Made by a program: the position numbers and the translations under genes | Part shown: piece after piece, positions 36,603-46,645 of the stretch | Numbering within the stretch: position 1 is the stretch's first letter | How the letters are laid out: each line of letters starts with the position of its first letter | The notes under the pieces: generated by a model | Told to the model about the DNA's origin: nothing | Seen by the model: the letters and a program-made list of their open reading frames with translations, nothing else | Database searches by the model: none | NCBI RefSeq assembly: GCF_001029445.1 | Contig: NZ_LDOT01000010.1 | Span: 1-50,500 of the forward strand | DNA length: 50,500 nt | DNA from: Photobacterium aquae | GTDB lineage: Bacteria > Pseudomonadota > Gammaproteobacteria > Enterobacterales > Vibrionaceae | Direction: 5' to 3'

Positions 36603-37622
36603 TTAGGCGGCTGGTAGCCTGATGCCGCACATTTGGGCACAGATCGCCGACAGCGCACTCCAGGGCGAAAAATCGAAGTCTGTTTTCACTTTGACTTCCA
36701 ATATCGCCAATTGTTGCAGCAAGTGGATAATGACGGGTAGCGGCAGGCGGTGTAGGGCGCCGATGTAGATTTCGCGGCGGCTTTGCCAGATGCGGAAATT
36801 CTCAAAAATTTTGCTCAGCGGTGTGCCTTTGCTGCCCATCTCCTGCATTTTGTAAAGCTGGGTCAACTCACGCTGCAAGGTGCGCAGCAGGATGATTGCC
36901 TCGACGCCCTCGCCCTCTAGCTGGCGCAATACCCGCTGGCTGCGCTTGGCTTGTCCTGCCAGCAGCGCGTCGAGCAACTGAAACGGCGTGTAGTGGTTAT
37001 GGCGGCTCAGAGCCTGCTCAAGGCGCAGAATCGTCAGCTCCCCGTCAGGGTAGAGCAGGGTCAGTTTCTGCAGGCTCTGCGCAAGTGCCAGAAGGTTGCC
37101 TTCGTGCCATTGGGCCAGCATCTGTACCGATTCTAGATCTGGCTTGAGCCCGAGTTGCTGGCAGCGGCCCTGGATGAAACGGGGCAGGAATTTGGCTTCT
37201 GGGGTATTACACGGAATGTAGAGGCCGTTGGTCTCCAACGCCTTGAACCACTTGGCTGCTTCTTGCTTCTTGTTCAGGCGTGGCCCTTGCAAAACCAGCA
37301 GGATATCCGGATTGAGGCAGTCGATAACCTCTTGCAGTGATTTTGTCTGCGGGACAGTAAGGCCGGCCTCGGGCAGCTCCAGCTCAATGAGCTGGCGCGA
37401 TGAGAACAGGCTCATTGCCTGACAGCAGTCGATAACCTGGTTCCAGTCGAGCTGGGCATCGACGGTGAAGGCATGGCGCTCGTCAAAGCCTGCCGCCGTG
37501 GCAGCTTGACGGATCTGGTCGTTGGCTTCGAGCTTTAGCAAGGGTTCGTTGCCAAACAGCAGGTAGGCTTGGCGCAGCCCTTTGCCGAGCTGCTGCGCCA
37601 GTTGTTCAGGGTAAATCCTCAT
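36603..37622 (-). CDS. holA: DNA polymerase III delta subunit
   Basis: Clamp-loader subunit that opens the beta clamp. 339 residues, near the E. coli length of 343. The N-terminus has AYLLFGNEPLLKLEA, typical of delta, followed by the AAA+-like fold and a C-terminal collar domain. The ATG overlaps the lptE stop as ATGA. In E. coli nadD follows directly; here it does not. Confidence 0.96.
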   Translation of the reverse strand: MRIYPEQLAQQLGKGLRQAYLLFGNEPLLKLEANDQIRQAATAAGFDERHAFTVDAQLDWNQVIDCCQAMSLFSSRQLIELELPEAGLTVPQTKSLQEVIDCLNPDILLVLQGPRLNKKQEAAKWFKALETNGLYIPCNTPEAKFLPRFIQGRCQQLGLKPDLESVQMLAQWHEGNLLALAQSLQKLTLLYPDGELTILRLEQALSRHNHYTPFQLLDALLAGQAKRSQRVLRQLEGEGVEAIILLRTLQRELTQLYKMQEMGSKGTPLSKIFENFRIWQSRREIYIGALHRLPLPVIIHLLQQLAILEVKVKTDFDFSPWSALSAICAQMCGIRLPAA

Positions 37623-38215
37623 TGTGCAGATTCAACCTGCAATGTGGTGCTGGTCTTGCTGTCCTGTTCCAGTTTGGCCTTAAGCTCAGCCTCTTCCATT
37701 TGGTTGAATACCGCAGTCAGGCGGGCTAGCTGGCGCATGATCTGGCGAGCGGCTTGCTGGCGCATCTCATCTTCAATCATGTCGCGCTCCACTGATTTAG
37801 CCAGTGCTGTCAGCGGGTTGTCGAGGAAAGTGCGGTTAACACGGGTGGTGTAGGCTTGGCGGCCTTTTTCTGGTACGACAATGCTGTAGTTGACGGTATA
37901 AGTCAGTTCGTACTCAGCGGCGCGGGCATTCTGATAGAGCGACAAGGTGCGTTCACCGGTTGATTCGCTGATCAGGTGCAGGTTAGGGACATTGCTAGAT
38001 GGTTGCACAGGTTCAATGCCGTGCAGTTTGAATTGGGATTCGACTTGGCGCGTCAATTGGCCGTATGGGTCGAAACTGGTCAGGGATAATTTGGCAATGT
38101 CGTCGGGCAGCATGTAGTTGCCGCGAAGGTGGAAGCCGCAGGATGCTGTTAGCAATGCCAGCATAACGACCGTAAGGGATCGGATAGTGCTTTTGATAGA
38201 AAATAAAGCTAACAC
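37619..38215 (-). CDS. lptE: LPS-assembly lipoprotein LptE
   Basis: Outer-membrane lipoprotein that plugs the LptD barrel and helps deliver lipopolysaccharide to the surface. I use a GTG start at 38215: GGAG lies 8 bases upstream, and the 198-residue product then has a normal signal peptide with lipobox LTASC (Cys at about 26) followed by GFHLRG, the LptE hallmark. The longer ATG frame adds 38 residues that spoil the signal peptide. It overlaps holA by 4 bases. Confidence 0.94.
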   Translation of the reverse strand: MLALFSIKSTIRSLTVVMLALLTASCGFHLRGNYMLPDDIAKLSLTSFDPYGQLTRQVESQFKLHGIEPVQPSSNVPNLHLISESTGERTLSLYQNARAAEYELTYTVNYSIVVPEKGRQAYTTRVNRTFLDNPLTALAKSVERDMIEDEMRQQAARQIMRQLARLTAVFNQMEEAELKAKLEQDSKTSTTLQVESAQ

Positions 38216-38295
38216 CGAGTCTGCTCCATGATAAAGGGTGAAAACTGACCGGCTGACGCAGGTAATTCTAATGTGGGATGTGTGAGCCGGTAAAT

Positions 38296-38320
38296 CTGTG
38301 GCTCCGCGAGGGAGCCACAG
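38296..38320. repeat. Ten-base hairpin between leuS and lptE
   Basis: CTGTGGCTCC/GGAGCCACAG with a GCGAG loop. There is no U run on the minus strand, so leuS transcription probably continues into lptE. It could be a processing or stabilising hairpin. Confidence 0.6.
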
Positions 38321-38341
38321 GTTAGGCAATGGGAACGCTTG

Positions 38342-40918
38342 TTAGTTCGCAACAATGTTCAGTAGTTTGCCCGGTACGTAGATCACTTTGCGAATGGTTA
38401 CATCGCTAGTGAACTTGGTAACGCTTTCATCAGCCATGGCAAGTGCTTCTACTTGCTCTTTGGTTGCGTCGGCTGCAACAGTCAACTTGGCGCGAAGCTT
38501 GCCGTTTACCTGAACGATAATCAGCTTCTCGTCTTCAACCATCGCCTTCTCGTCAGCAACCGGCCACTCGGCGTTGTCGATGTTGCTCTCGCCCAGTGCT
38601 TCCCACATTTCGAAACAGATGTGTGGAGTCATTGGGTACAGCATACGTACGATAGCCTTTAGCGCTTCGTCTAGTAGAGCACGGTCTTGTGCGCTGTCCT
38701 GAGACGCTTTCGCCAGCTTGTTCATCAGCTCCATCACTGCTGCGATAGCGGTGTTGAATGTCTGACGACGGCCGATGTCATCGCTTACTTTAGCAATAGT
38801 CTTGTGCACGTCACGGCGTAGGGCTTTCTGATCGCCAGACAGTGTTGCCACGTCAAGCGCTTCAACGGCACCTTTCTCAGTGTGCTCTTTCACCAGTTTC
38901 CATACACGCTTCAGGAAGCGGTTTGCGCCTTCAACGCCAGATTCCTGCCACTCAAGGGTCATGTCAGCTGGTGATGCGAACATCATGAACAGACGAACGG
39001 TGTCGGCACCGTATTTGTCGACCATTTCCTGCGGGTCGATACCGTTGTTCTTAGACTTAGACATTTTGATCATGCCTGAGTGCTCAACGCTGCGACCTTC
39101 GTTGTCTTTTGCCGCGACAATACGACCTTTGCCATCACGCTCAACAGTTACGTCTGTTGGAGACACCCACTCTTTACCGCCTTTCTCGGTTTCGAAGTAG
39201 AACGCATCCGCCAGTACCATGCCCTGACATAGCAGCTGCTTGAACGGCTCGTCAGATGTTACGTAACCTGCGTCACGTAGCAGTTTGTGGAAGAAGCGAG
39301 AGTACAGCAGGTGCATACAAGCGTGCTCGATACCGCCGATGTACTGATCTACTGGTAGCCAGTAGTTTGCTTTTTCTGGGTCTAGAATGTCGTCAGCCTG
39401 TGGTGAACAGTAACGTGCGTAGTACCAAGAAGACTCCATGAACGTATCGAACGTGTCAGTCTCGCGTAGAGCCGGTTCGCCGTTAAAGGTGGTCTTCGCC
39501 CACTCTTTGTCCGCTTTGATTGGGCTGGTAACGCCGTCCATTACCACGTCTTCAGGCAGGATCACAGGCAGCTGGTCAGCTGGCACTGGATGTACTTCGC
39601 CATCTTCAGTGGTGACCATTGGGATTGGAGCACCCCAGTAACGCTGACGAGACACACCCCAGTCACGTAGACGGAAGTTAACTGTCTTGGTGCCTTTGCC
39701 TTCTGCTTCCAGTTTCGCTGCGATTGCATCGAACGCGCCTTGGAAATCCAAACCGTCGAACTCGCCAGAGTTGAACAGGATGCCTTTTTCCGTGTAGGCC
39801 GCTTCGCTGATATCCAGCTCGCTGTCGTCAGCAGGTTTGATAACCGGCATGATGTCCAGGCCGTACTTGGTCGCGAACTCGTAGTCGCGTTGGTCGTGGG
39901 CTGGAACAGCCATTACTGCGCCTGTGCCGTAATCCATTAGGACAAAGTTGGCAACGTACACAGGTACTTCGCGGCCGTTAAGCGGATGGATAGCAGTCAG
40001 GCCAGTGGCCATGCCTTTCTTCTCCATCGTGGCCAGTTCTGCTTCGGCAACCTTGGTGTTGCGGCATTCGTCGATGAAAGCAGCAAGCTCAGGGTTGTTC
40101 TGGGCAGCAAAAGCGGCTAGCGGGTGGCCCGCAGCAATGCTTACGAAAGTCACGCCCATCAGGGTGTCTGGGCGGGTGGTGTAGACTTCAAGCGGCTTGT
40201 CCTGGCCAATAACGTTGAACTCAAGCTCAACGCCTTCAGAGCGGCCGATCCAGTTGCGCTGCATGGTCTTAACCATCTCAGGCCAGCCATCTAGCTGATC
40301 AAGGTCGTCAAGTAGCTCTTGTGCGTACTCGGTGATCTTGATGAACCACTGTGGGATTTCCTTTTGCTCTACAGGCGTGTCACAACGCCAGCAGCAGCCG
40401 TCTTCAACCTGTTCGTTAGCCAGTACTGTCTGGTCGTTTGGACACCAGTTAACAGAAGAGGTCTTCTTGTATACCAAGCCTTTGTTGTACAGCTTAGTGA
40501 AGAACTCCTGCTCCCAGCGGTAGTATTCTGGGGTACAGGTCGCGAATTCGCGGTTCCAGTCGTAGCCGAAGCCCAGCAGCTTAAGCTGGTTCTTCATGTA
40601 TTCGATGTTTTCGTATGTCCAAGGCGCCGGCGCAGTCTTGTTTTTCACTGCGGCGTTTTCTGCCGGTAGGCCGAAGGCATCCCAGCCGATTGGCTGCATG
40701 ACGTTCTTGCCCTGTAGGCGCTGGTAACGAGAAACCACATCACCGATGGTGTAGTTACGCACGTGGCCCATGTGCAGTCGGCCACTTGGGTACGGGAACA
40801 TAGAGAGACAGTAGAATTTCTCTTTATTAGCGTCTTCAGTCACAACAAATGTTTGATTGTTGTCCCAATGTTCCTGAACTTTCTGTTCAATGTCCTGTGG
40901 ACGATATTGTTCTTGCAT
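38342..40918 (-). CDS. leuS: Leucyl-tRNA synthetase
   Basis: Charges tRNA-Leu. 858 residues from the ATG at 40918, chosen because the product then begins [11 protein letters not shown] as in E. coli; the frame has another ATG three codons upstream. Class I signatures HMGH (49-52) and KMSKS are present, with the CP1 editing domain between (TTRPDTLMG and the catalytic-aspartate region [12 protein letters not shown]). It heads the likely leuS-lptE-holA operon. A TTGACA lies upstream on the minus strand, with a poor -10 (TCTATG) at 17 bases. Confidence 0.98.
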   Translation of the reverse strand: MQEQYRPQDIEQKVQEHWDNNQTFVVTEDANKEKFYCLSMFPYPSGRLHMGHVRNYTIGDVVSRYQRLQGKNVMQPIGWDAFGLPAENAAVKNKTAPAPWTYENIEYMKNQLKLLGFGYDWNREFATCTPEYYRWEQEFFTKLYNKGLVYKKTSSVNWCPNDQTVLANEQVEDGCCWRCDTPVEQKEIPQWFIKITEYAQELLDDLDQLDGWPEMVKTMQRNWIGRSEGVELEFNVIGQDKPLEVYTTRPDTLMGVTFVSIAAGHPLAAFAAQNNPELAAFIDECRNTKVAEAELATMEKKGMATGLTAIHPLNGREVPVYVANFVLMDYGTGAVMAVPAHDQRDYEFATKYGLDIMPVIKPADDSELDISEAAYTEKGILFNSGEFDGLDFQGAFDAIAAKLEAEGKGTKTVNFRLRDWGVSRQRYWGAPIPMVTTEDGEVHPVPADQLPVILPEDVVMDGVTSPIKADKEWAKTTFNGEPALRETDTFDTFMESSWYYARYCSPQADDILDPEKANYWLPVDQYIGGIEHACMHLLYSRFFHKLLRDAGYVTSDEPFKQLLCQGMVLADAFYFETEKGGKEWVSPTDVTVERDGKGRIVAAKDNEGRSVEHSGMIKMSKSKNNGIDPQEMVDKYGADTVRLFMMFASPADMTLEWQESGVEGANRFLKRVWKLVKEHTEKGAVEALDVATLSGDQKALRRDVHKTIAKVSDDIGRRQTFNTAIAAVMELMNKLAKASQDSAQDRALLDEALKAIVRMLYPMTPHICFEMWEALGESNIDNAEWPVADEKAMVEDEKLIIVQVNGKLRAKLTVAADATKEQVEALAMADESVTKFTSDVTIRKVIYVPGKLLNIVAN

Positions 40919-41102
40919 CGATGGCATCCGGGATTTTGTGAGTTGAGTACAAACACATTCAATATAATCGACATAGAATAACTAAAGGTAAAGGTGTCAA
41001 CAATAGCTGAAATCATTTCGGTGGCGAATTGTTGGTAACCTACAAGGTTATCACTCCAAACAGGCTGCAAAGTTCGGCCTGGAGCAATAAAGGAGGAGAA
41101 CG

Positions 41103-41585
41103 ATGGCTAAGCGGCAAGCAGAATATGAAGCGCTTCTGGAGCAGGTGAAAGAAACGCTCAAGCATAGCCCGGATGAACTCAAGCATTGGGCGGAGGTGAC
41201 AGAGCAGTACCGTCAGGCGGCCAGTGATATGACCAAAGATGAGCTGGCACTGATTTCTGCCTATCTCAAGCGTGACTTGCAGGAGTTCGGGGAGCATGCC
41301 GACAGCAGTTCGGTGCCGTTGAGCGAGAGCCCGTTTTACAACGTGGTACGCGAGACAATATGGGAAGGGCTGGCTGAAATTACCGACAAAACCCAGATTG
41401 AGTGGCATGAGGTGATGGACGATTTGCAGCACCAGGGGGTCTATGAAGCCGGTGAGCTCGTCGGACTGGGTAATTTAGTGTGTGAGAAATGTGGCCACCG
41501 CGAGCTGATCACCCATGTTAAGGCTATTTCGCCGTGTCTCAAGTGCGGCCATACCCGATTCACTCGTCAGCCCCTCTCGCCTTAG
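41103..41585 (+). CDS. ybeL: YbeL-like zinc-ribbon protein (DUF1451)
   Basis: 160 residues. The N-terminal two-thirds is helical and charged; the C-terminus holds a zinc ribbon with two CxxC pairs, CEKC and CLKC. A strong AAGGAGGAG precedes the ATG. It is divergent from leuS, as in E. coli, and closes with its own terminator. Function is unknown. Confidence 0.92.
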   Translation: MAKRQAEYEALLEQVKETLKHSPDELKHWAEVTEQYRQAASDMTKDELALISAYLKRDLQEFGEHADSSSVPLSESPFYNVVRETIWEGLAEITDKTQIEWHEVMDDLQHQGVYEAGELVGLGNLVCEKCGHRELITHVKAISPCLKCGHTRFTRQPLSP

Positions 41586-41620
41586 TGCGAGGTTGTCGGT
41601 CTGTCATTATTTAACGACAA

Positions 41621-41648
41621 AACAGCGGGCCAATTGGTCCGCTGTTTT
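41621..41648 (+). terminator. Intrinsic terminator of ybeL
   Basis: Eleven-pair stem AACAGCGGGCC/GGTCCGCTGTT (one G-T pair) with an AATT loop and a following T run. Confidence 0.92.
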
Positions 41649-41684
41649 TGTTGGTGCCGGGACCTCTTGTAATCATCCCGTAAT

Positions 41685-42338
41685 CTAGGGGCGCTCCAAG
41701 GTACCGACGACTACGGCGGTGGGTTCTGCATTGTCCTGCGCCGAGGTGTTAGGGGGCGTGGTCTGCTGGCCCAGAGGCGTATAGTTGAATTTTTGGCCGG
41801 CAATCGATGCCTCTATCATCATCCCGCCCTTGGCGAAGGTAAAGACGGCTACCCCGTTGGTGTAGCTGGCATCCATATGGTGCTCTCCCGAGCTGGCACT
41901 GAGCCCCGCGGTACCGGCTTTGGCTTGCGCGCCTTCCGTTAGGGCGACGGCCGATGCCTGTGCGTCGAGATCGAAGTTACCGCTGGTGAAGCGCTTGAAA
42001 GCGCGTTGATCTTGGAAGAAGATGATTTCGCTGTATGCCTGCCCGCCAAACTGAAGGCCCAGTGATAGCTGGTAAAGTTTGGCGTGTCCGGTGACATGCT
42101 CGTTCTGATAGACGGTACCCGTGCCGTATGCGCCACCGATCCAGAAACCGCCTTTGCCGACGGATGGGAAGACAGCATAGCCATAGGCGGAATGGAAAAA
42201 GGGCTGGGTCTCTGGTGCGGCTCGGAAGCTGTCCAATGCCGCCTGTGTCTCTAACTTATCTTTTGCAACAGAGCCTGTTGCGATGCACAGCAGGGCGACG
42301 GCGCTGAGCATGGTGAAGAGCTTGGAGATTGTTTTCAT
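41685..42338 (-). CDS. Exported SYLF-domain (Ysc84-like) protein
   Basis: 217 residues with a signal peptide (cleavage likely after A25 in GSVAKDK) and a SYLF domain over about residues 45-195: YGYAVFPSVGKGGFWIGGAYG, then LGLQFGGQAYSEIIFF and AVFTFAKGGMMIEASIAGQ, quoted in part. A Pro/Thr-rich tail follows. SYLF domains bind lipids in eukaryotic proteins; a role in the bacterial periplasm is inference. It follows lnt, separated by a terminator, and its ATG has GGAAT upstream. Confidence 0.88.
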   Translation of the reverse strand: MKTISKLFTMLSAVALLCIATGSVAKDKLETQAALDSFRAAPETQPFFHSAYGYAVFPSVGKGGFWIGGAYGTGTVYQNEHVTGHAKLYQLSLGLQFGGQAYSEIIFFQDQRAFKRFTSGNFDLDAQASAVALTEGAQAKAGTAGLSASSGEHHMDASYTNGVAVFTFAKGGMMIEASIAGQKFNYTPLGQQTTPPNTSAQDNAEPTAVVVGTLERP

Positions 42339-42392
42339 ATCGCGATTCCCTGCAGCTGTAAAAATGTCCCCTCAATATTAGCAAGGCAAATA

Positions 42393-42421
42393 AAAAGGCG
42401 AAGGGGTTACCTTCGCCTTTT
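42393..42421. terminator. Intrinsic terminator of lnt
   Basis: Twelve-base stem AAAAGGCGAAGG/CCTTCGCCTTTT with a five-base loop. On the minus strand it is followed by TTTTT after the GCC, closing the miaB-lnt cluster about 45 bases past lnt. Confidence 0.92.
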
Positions 42422-42464
42422 GCTGGTTTTTCAGTGTAGATTCAGCCTTTTTGCCACCGAGTTC

Positions 42465-44024
42465 TCAGTCGTGGTAGTTAACCTGCGGCTGTTGATCGCG
42501 GAAGCGCCCGGCCTGACGGCGGACGAGAAGCCACGATAGGGCAATAGACCATAGCATGTAGATGTACAACGGCCAGCTGCCTAGCGTTGTGTACGGGGTC
42601 ATGCCGGTAGTAGGGATGACCTCGGTACGTAACACGGCACTTTCGAACTGTGGGATCGAGGCGATGATCTTGCCGTTATGGTCAACCACGCCGGTCAGGC
42701 CGCTATTGGTTGCGCGCAGTAGCGGCTTGCCGAGCTCTAGTGAGCGCATCTGGGCGATCTCCATGTGCTGGAATGGGCCAATGGAGCGGCCGAACCAAGT
42801 GTCGTTGGAGAGCGTCAGGAGGAACTCGGTATCGACATTGACATTGCGGCGTACCTGCTCGCTGAACGCGACCTCGTAGCACAGTGCCGGAGCCAGCGAA
42901 TGGCCATTGGCTTCGAGGTTGGGCTGAATATAGCTTCCCCGGCTGAACGATGACATCGGCAGGTTGAAGAACGGGGCCAATGGGCGGAGGATATCCTCGA
43001 ACGGCACGAACTCGCCAAACGGCAGCAGATGGTACTTGCTGTAGCGCTCGGCACCATCGTAATGGTACGGCCCGACGGCATTGACACCCAGGGTCAGGAT
43101 ATTGTTGAAGAACTGGCCCTTGTCGTTCTGGTCAAGGATCCCGGTGATCACCGTGCTGTGGTTGTTGCGGGCGGCAGCATCCAGGTTCTGGAGGAAGGTC
43201 GGAACCTGTTTCTCCAGTGCGGGGACGGCGGCTTCCGGCCAGATGATCAGATCTGCCCCCCAGTTCTCCCGGGTGAGATCCGTATATTTCATCAGGGTCG
43301 GCCAACGTTGGCTTGGCAGCCACTTGATTTCCTGCGGCACGTTGCCTTGGATCATCGCGACATCGACGGCCTTGCTAGGCTCAGGGGTAACCCAGGCTTT
43401 TTGTCCCGCAAGAAGGCTGATCCCTACGATGAGAGCGGGTACCAGCAGCGGTTGCCAGCGACGGTAATAGCAGGCCGCCGCAAGTGCACCGCTGGACAGT
43501 ACCAATGCCAGTGTAATGCCCTCTACGCCCAGAATCGGGGCGAGGGGGGCAAACGGGCTGTCTATTTGGCCATAGCCCATCCACAACCAAGGGAAGCCGG
43601 TCATCAGCCAACCGCGAACCCAGTCAAGGAGCAACCAGATCACCGGTCCGCTCAGCATCAGCTGGTGGAACGGTCGCCCGCGGTTGAAGGTATTGAACAG
43701 GTAGCCGAACAAAGCCGGGTAGAGGGCGAGGTAGGAGATAAGCAACGCCATCAGCGTCCAGCCGGCCAGCCAAGGCATTCCGCCGAAATTGGCAATGCTG
43801 ACGTGGACCCAGCTGATCCCAGAGCTGAATAACCCTAATCCCCACAGGAAACCGATCAGGGCTGAACGCTTGGCTGATTGATTTTGCAGTAGGATGAATA
43901 AGGCAAACAGGGAGGCGGGAGCGAGGTACCAATGATGGTATGGAGCGAAAGAAAGGGTGGCTAGCGCACCTGCTGGGACAGCCAGCGCAGGCTGTCCCAA
44001 CTTCATAATGGTTTGTTTTGTCAT
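42465..44024 (-). CDS. lnt: Apolipoprotein N-acyltransferase
   Basis: Adds the third acyl chain to lipoproteins in the inner membrane; needed for the lipoproteins MltD, RlpA, BamC and LptE coded nearby. 519 residues: about seven transmembrane segments (up to about 210), then a nitrilase-like domain with the catalytic triad E264 (IIWPEAAVP), K330 ([12 protein letters not shown]) and C382 (LCYEVAF). It starts 3 bases after corC. Confidence 0.97.
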   Translation of the reverse strand: MTKQTIMKLGQPALAVPAGALATLSFAPYHHWYLAPASLFALFILLQNQSAKRSALIGFLWGLGLFSSGISWVHVSIANFGGMPWLAGWTLMALLISYLALYPALFGYLFNTFNRGRPFHQLMLSGPVIWLLLDWVRGWLMTGFPWLWMGYGQIDSPFAPLAPILGVEGITLALVLSSGALAAACYYRRWQPLLVPALIVGISLLAGQKAWVTPEPSKAVDVAMIQGNVPQEIKWLPSQRWPTLMKYTDLTRENWGADLIIWPEAAVPALEKQVPTFLQNLDAAARNNHSTVITGILDQNDKGQFFNNILTLGVNAVGPYHYDGAERYSKYHLLPFGEFVPFEDILRPLAPFFNLPMSSFSRGSYIQPNLEANGHSLAPALCYEVAFSEQVRRNVNVDTEFLLTLSNDTWFGRSIGPFQHMEIAQMRSLELGKPLLRATNSGLTGVVDHNGKIIASIPQFESAVLRTEVIPTTGMTPYTTLGSWPLYIYMLWSIALSWLLVRRQAGRFRDQQPQVNYHD

Positions 44025-44027
44025 TCG

Positions 44028-44900
44028 TTATGATGTTGTTGTCGGTTGATGTGCTTCATGCGGCACGGTCACTTGCAACTGAATCACACGGCGGTTGTCT
44101 GCCGACGTTACCTTGAAAGAATAACCATCCAACTCAACAACTTCGCCTCGTGTCGGCAAGTGGCCGAAACTGGTCATAACCAGACCGCCTACAGTATCGA
44201 CTTCCTCGTCACTGAATTGAGTCTGGAACAGTTCATTGAAATCTTCAATGGTCGCCAGAGCTTTTACCGCATAGGTATGTTTGCTTAACTGACGGATATC
44301 CTGCTCTTCCTCGTCGTCGAATTCGTCTTCGATTTCGCCGACGATCTGCTCGAGGATATCTTCAATGGTTATAACTCCTGACACCCCGCCGAATTCATCG
44401 ACGACGATGGCCATATGGTAGCGCTCCTCGCGGAACTCTTTAAGCAGGCGGTCTACACGCTTGCTTTCAGGTACTACGACCGCTGGTCGCAAAACCTTGT
44501 CCATGTCGAACGGCTCGCTGTTTGGCAGCAGGTAACGCAGTAGATCTTTGGCAAGGAGGATCCCTTCCACGTGGTCTTTGTCGTCACTGATCACCGGGTA
44601 GCGAGAGTGCTGGGCGTCAACAATTAAATTAATCAGATCTTCTAACTTCTGAGAACGATCGACCGTGGCCATTTGAGAGCGAGGGATCATGATATCGCGA
44701 ACCCGCATCTCGGCGATTTCCATAACACCTTCGAGCATATCGCGGGTGTCGTGGTCGATCAGTGCGTTTTCTTCTGAATCGCGGAACACTTCGACAAGAT
44801 CTTCGCGGTTCTGCGGCTCAGCTTGGAAAAGTTGGCCAATACGTTCAAAGAAGGACTTTCTACTCGGACCTTCAGAATTCTGTGAGTTATCTTCGTTCAT
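44028..44900 (-). CDS. corC: CorC-type protein with two CBS domains
   Basis: 290 residues: two CBS domains (about 65-190, with [11 protein letters not shown] and [19 protein letters not shown], quoted in part) and a C-terminal CorC_HlyC domain (about 205-285). There is no DUF21 membrane domain, so it is the short cytoplasmic YbeX type, implicated in magnesium/cobalt efflux and in ribosome metabolism. It is preceded by a terminator-like hairpin that separates it from ybeY. Confidence 0.94.
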   Translation of the reverse strand: MNEDNSQNSEGPSRKSFFERIGQLFQAEPQNREDLVEVFRDSEENALIDHDTRDMLEGVMEIAEMRVRDIMIPRSQMATVDRSQKLEDLINLIVDAQHSRYPVISDDKDHVEGILLAKDLLRYLLPNSEPFDMDKVLRPAVVVPESKRVDRLLKEFREERYHMAIVVDEFGGVSGVITIEDILEQIVGEIEDEFDDEEEQDIRQLSKHTYAVKALATIEDFNELFQTQFSDEEVDTVGGLVMTSFGHLPTRGEVVELDGYSFKVTSADNRRVIQLQVTVPHEAHQPTTTS

Positions 44901-44949
44901 TGCTTGTAAGGAATTACTTCTATATCAGTTAAGTGGCTGTGCCACAGGG

Positions 44950-44975
44950 AAAAATACGGCAGCTTCGCCGCCGTA
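44950..44975 (-). terminator. Terminator-like hairpin between ybeY and corC
   Basis: Stem TACGGC-x-GC/GC-x-GCCGTA (one A/C mismatch) with a three-base loop. On the minus strand it is followed by TTTTT. It lies in the 103-base gap after ybeY and could reduce read-through into corC-lnt. Confidence 0.75.
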
Positions 44976-45003
44976 CCTATTAGACAACAAAAAGAGCCAA
45001 TGG

Positions 45004-45468
45004 TTACAGCTTTTCTGCGGCATACGGATCAGAAAAACCCATGTTTTGCATGATTTCCGTTTCCAAGCCTTCCATTTCCTCAGCTTCATCATCTTCGATG
45101 TGGTCATAACCTAGCAGATGCAGGCTGCCATGTACAACCATATGTGCCCAATGTGCCGATAGTGGCTTTTCCTGCTCAATTGCTTCTTTTTCGACAACTT
45201 GGCGACAAATGACCAAATCACCCAAAAGTTCGAGCTCGACACCAGGCGGTGTTTCGAACGGGAAGGTCAGAACATTGGTCGGTTTGTCCTTACCGCGATA
45301 TTGGTGGTTGAGGGCGTGGCTCTCTTCCTCGTCAACTAAGCGGATGGTCACTTCGGCATCTGGCTGGAACGGGGCAATTGCCGCATCGAGCCATTGTTGG
45401 AAGTCGCTTTCGCTTGGCATTCCGTCGGTATTTTCTGTGGCGACTTGGAGGTCAAGGTAAATAGCCAT
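45004..45468 (-). CDS. ybeY: Endoribonuclease YbeY
   Basis: Zinc-dependent RNase needed for 16S rRNA 3'-end maturation and 70S quality control. The 154-residue product has the metal motif H113-x3-H117-x5-H123 in [11 protein letters not shown], and the GDLVIC strand. It overlaps ybeZ by 1 base (TAATG). It is the third gene of the miaB-ybeZ-ybeY cluster. Confidence 0.97.
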   Translation of the reverse strand: MAIYLDLQVATENTDGMPSESDFQQWLDAAIAPFQPDAEVTIRLVDEEESHALNHQYRGKDKPTNVLTFPFETPPGVELELLGDLVICRQVVEKEAIEQEKPLSAHWAHMVVHGSLHLLGYDHIEDDEAEEMEGLETEIMQNMGFSDPYAAEKL

Positions 45469-46565
45469 TACTCTGTTTTTTCCGTTTCTACATGTGGGTT
45501 GGCTTGATTGGCCAACAGTGCTGCTTGATTAGCGGCCTGTTCGTCACGGCGACGCTGCTCATTGAGCTTGCGTTGTTTCTGATCTTCGTTTTCCCATACT
45601 TCGTAGGCCTGTACGATGCGGGCAACCACTGGGTGGCGGACGACATCATCGGCTTGGAAGAAGTTGAAGCTGATCTCGTCAACGTCCGATAGCACCTCGA
45701 TAGCATGGCGCAGACCGGAGCGGGCACCGCGCGGCAGGTCGATCTGGGTGACGTCACCGGTGATCACCGCCCGCGAATTGAAGCCGATACGGGTCAGGAA
45801 CATCTTCATCTGCTCGACCGTGGTGTTCTGGCTCTCATCGAGGATGATAAAGGCATCGTTAAGGGTACGGCCGCGCATGTAGGCCAGCGGGGCGACTTCG
45901 ATAACGTTGCGTTCAATCAGTTTCTCGACACGCTCGAAGCCCAGCATTTCGAACAGGGCGTCATAGAGCGGGCGCAGGTATGGATCGACCTTCTGGCTTA
46001 GGTCCCCCGGCAAGAAACCGAGCTTCTCGCCGGCCTCGACCGCTGGGCGGGTCAGCAAGATGCGGCGGATTTCCTGGCGCTCGAGGGCATCAACCGCGGC
46101 GGCAACAGCAAGGTAGGTTTTACCGGTACCGGCAGGGCCGACCCCGAAGGTAATGTCATGGCGGACCATGTTGGCGATGTACTGGGCCTGGTTCGGAGTC
46201 CTTGGCTTGATAACGCCTTTCTTGGTCTTGATGACGACTTCCTTGCCGTAGGGAATGCTGGACTCGATGTTTTGCTCGAGAACCCCAGATTCTTTGATGG
46301 CAAGGTGGATTTGCTCAGGCTCGATATCTGGCACGTTGTTGCGAACCGGTGCGGTATCGACGTAGAGCGTCTTGATGATGTCAGCGGCGGCTTGGGCCGT
46401 ATGCGGCTGGCCGACAATGCTAAAGCTGCTGCTGCGGTGGTTGATTTCTACACCCAAACGGCGTTCAAGTTGTTTAATGTTATCGTCGAAGGGGCCACAA
46501 AGGCTGGAAAGGCGCTGGTTATTGGCGGGTTCCAGATTAAATTCAATGGTAATAACTTTGCTCAA
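45468..46565 (-). CDS. ybeZ: PhoH-like ATPase YbeZ
   Basis: 365 residues. An N-terminal KH-like region precedes the PhoH P-loop domain, with Walker A GPAGTGKT (143-150), [17 protein letters not shown], and Walker [10 protein letters not shown]. The extreme C-terminus is Gln/Ala-rich. It probably works with YbeY on RNA, as E. coli YbeZ interacts with YbeY. Translation is coupled to ybeY through TAATG. Confidence 0.96.
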   Translation of the reverse strand: MSKVITIEFNLEPANNQRLSSLCGPFDDNIKQLERRLGVEINHRSSSFSIVGQPHTAQAAADIIKTLYVDTAPVRNNVPDIEPEQIHLAIKESGVLEQNIESSIPYGKEVVIKTKKGVIKPRTPNQAQYIANMVRHDITFGVGPAGTGKTYLAVAAAVDALERQEIRRILLTRPAVEAGEKLGFLPGDLSQKVDPYLRPLYDALFEMLGFERVEKLIERNVIEVAPLAYMRGRTLNDAFIILDESQNTTVEQMKMFLTRIGFNSRAVITGDVTQIDLPRGARSGLRHAIEVLSDVDEISFNFFQADDVVRHPVVARIVQAYEVWENEDQKQRKLNEQRRRDEQAANQAALLANQANPHVETEKTE

Positions 46566-46582
46566 GATTTGCCTCTCAATAG

Positions 46583-46602
46583 GGCTGCCCGGATGGGCAG
46601 CC
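46583..46602. repeat. Hairpin between miaB and ybeZ
   Basis: Eight-base stem GGCTGCCC/GGGCAGCC with a GGAT loop in the 80-base gap. No U run follows on the minus strand, so it is not an intrinsic terminator; it may shape expression of ybeZ. Confidence 0.5.
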
Positions 46603-46645
46603 TCTGGTTCAGGGCTCGTCCTACTTGTGTCGAACGGGCGTCTTA

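Noticed and set aside
40840..41070. Possible leucine-rich leader peptide before leuS
   Set aside because: The inner frame begins MSIILNVF and contains only a few leucines, overlaps the leuS start and has no attenuator hairpin.
43029..43832. Forward open frame of 267 codons inside lnt
   Set aside because: Antisense to lnt, rich in Arg, Gln and Pro, with no domain.
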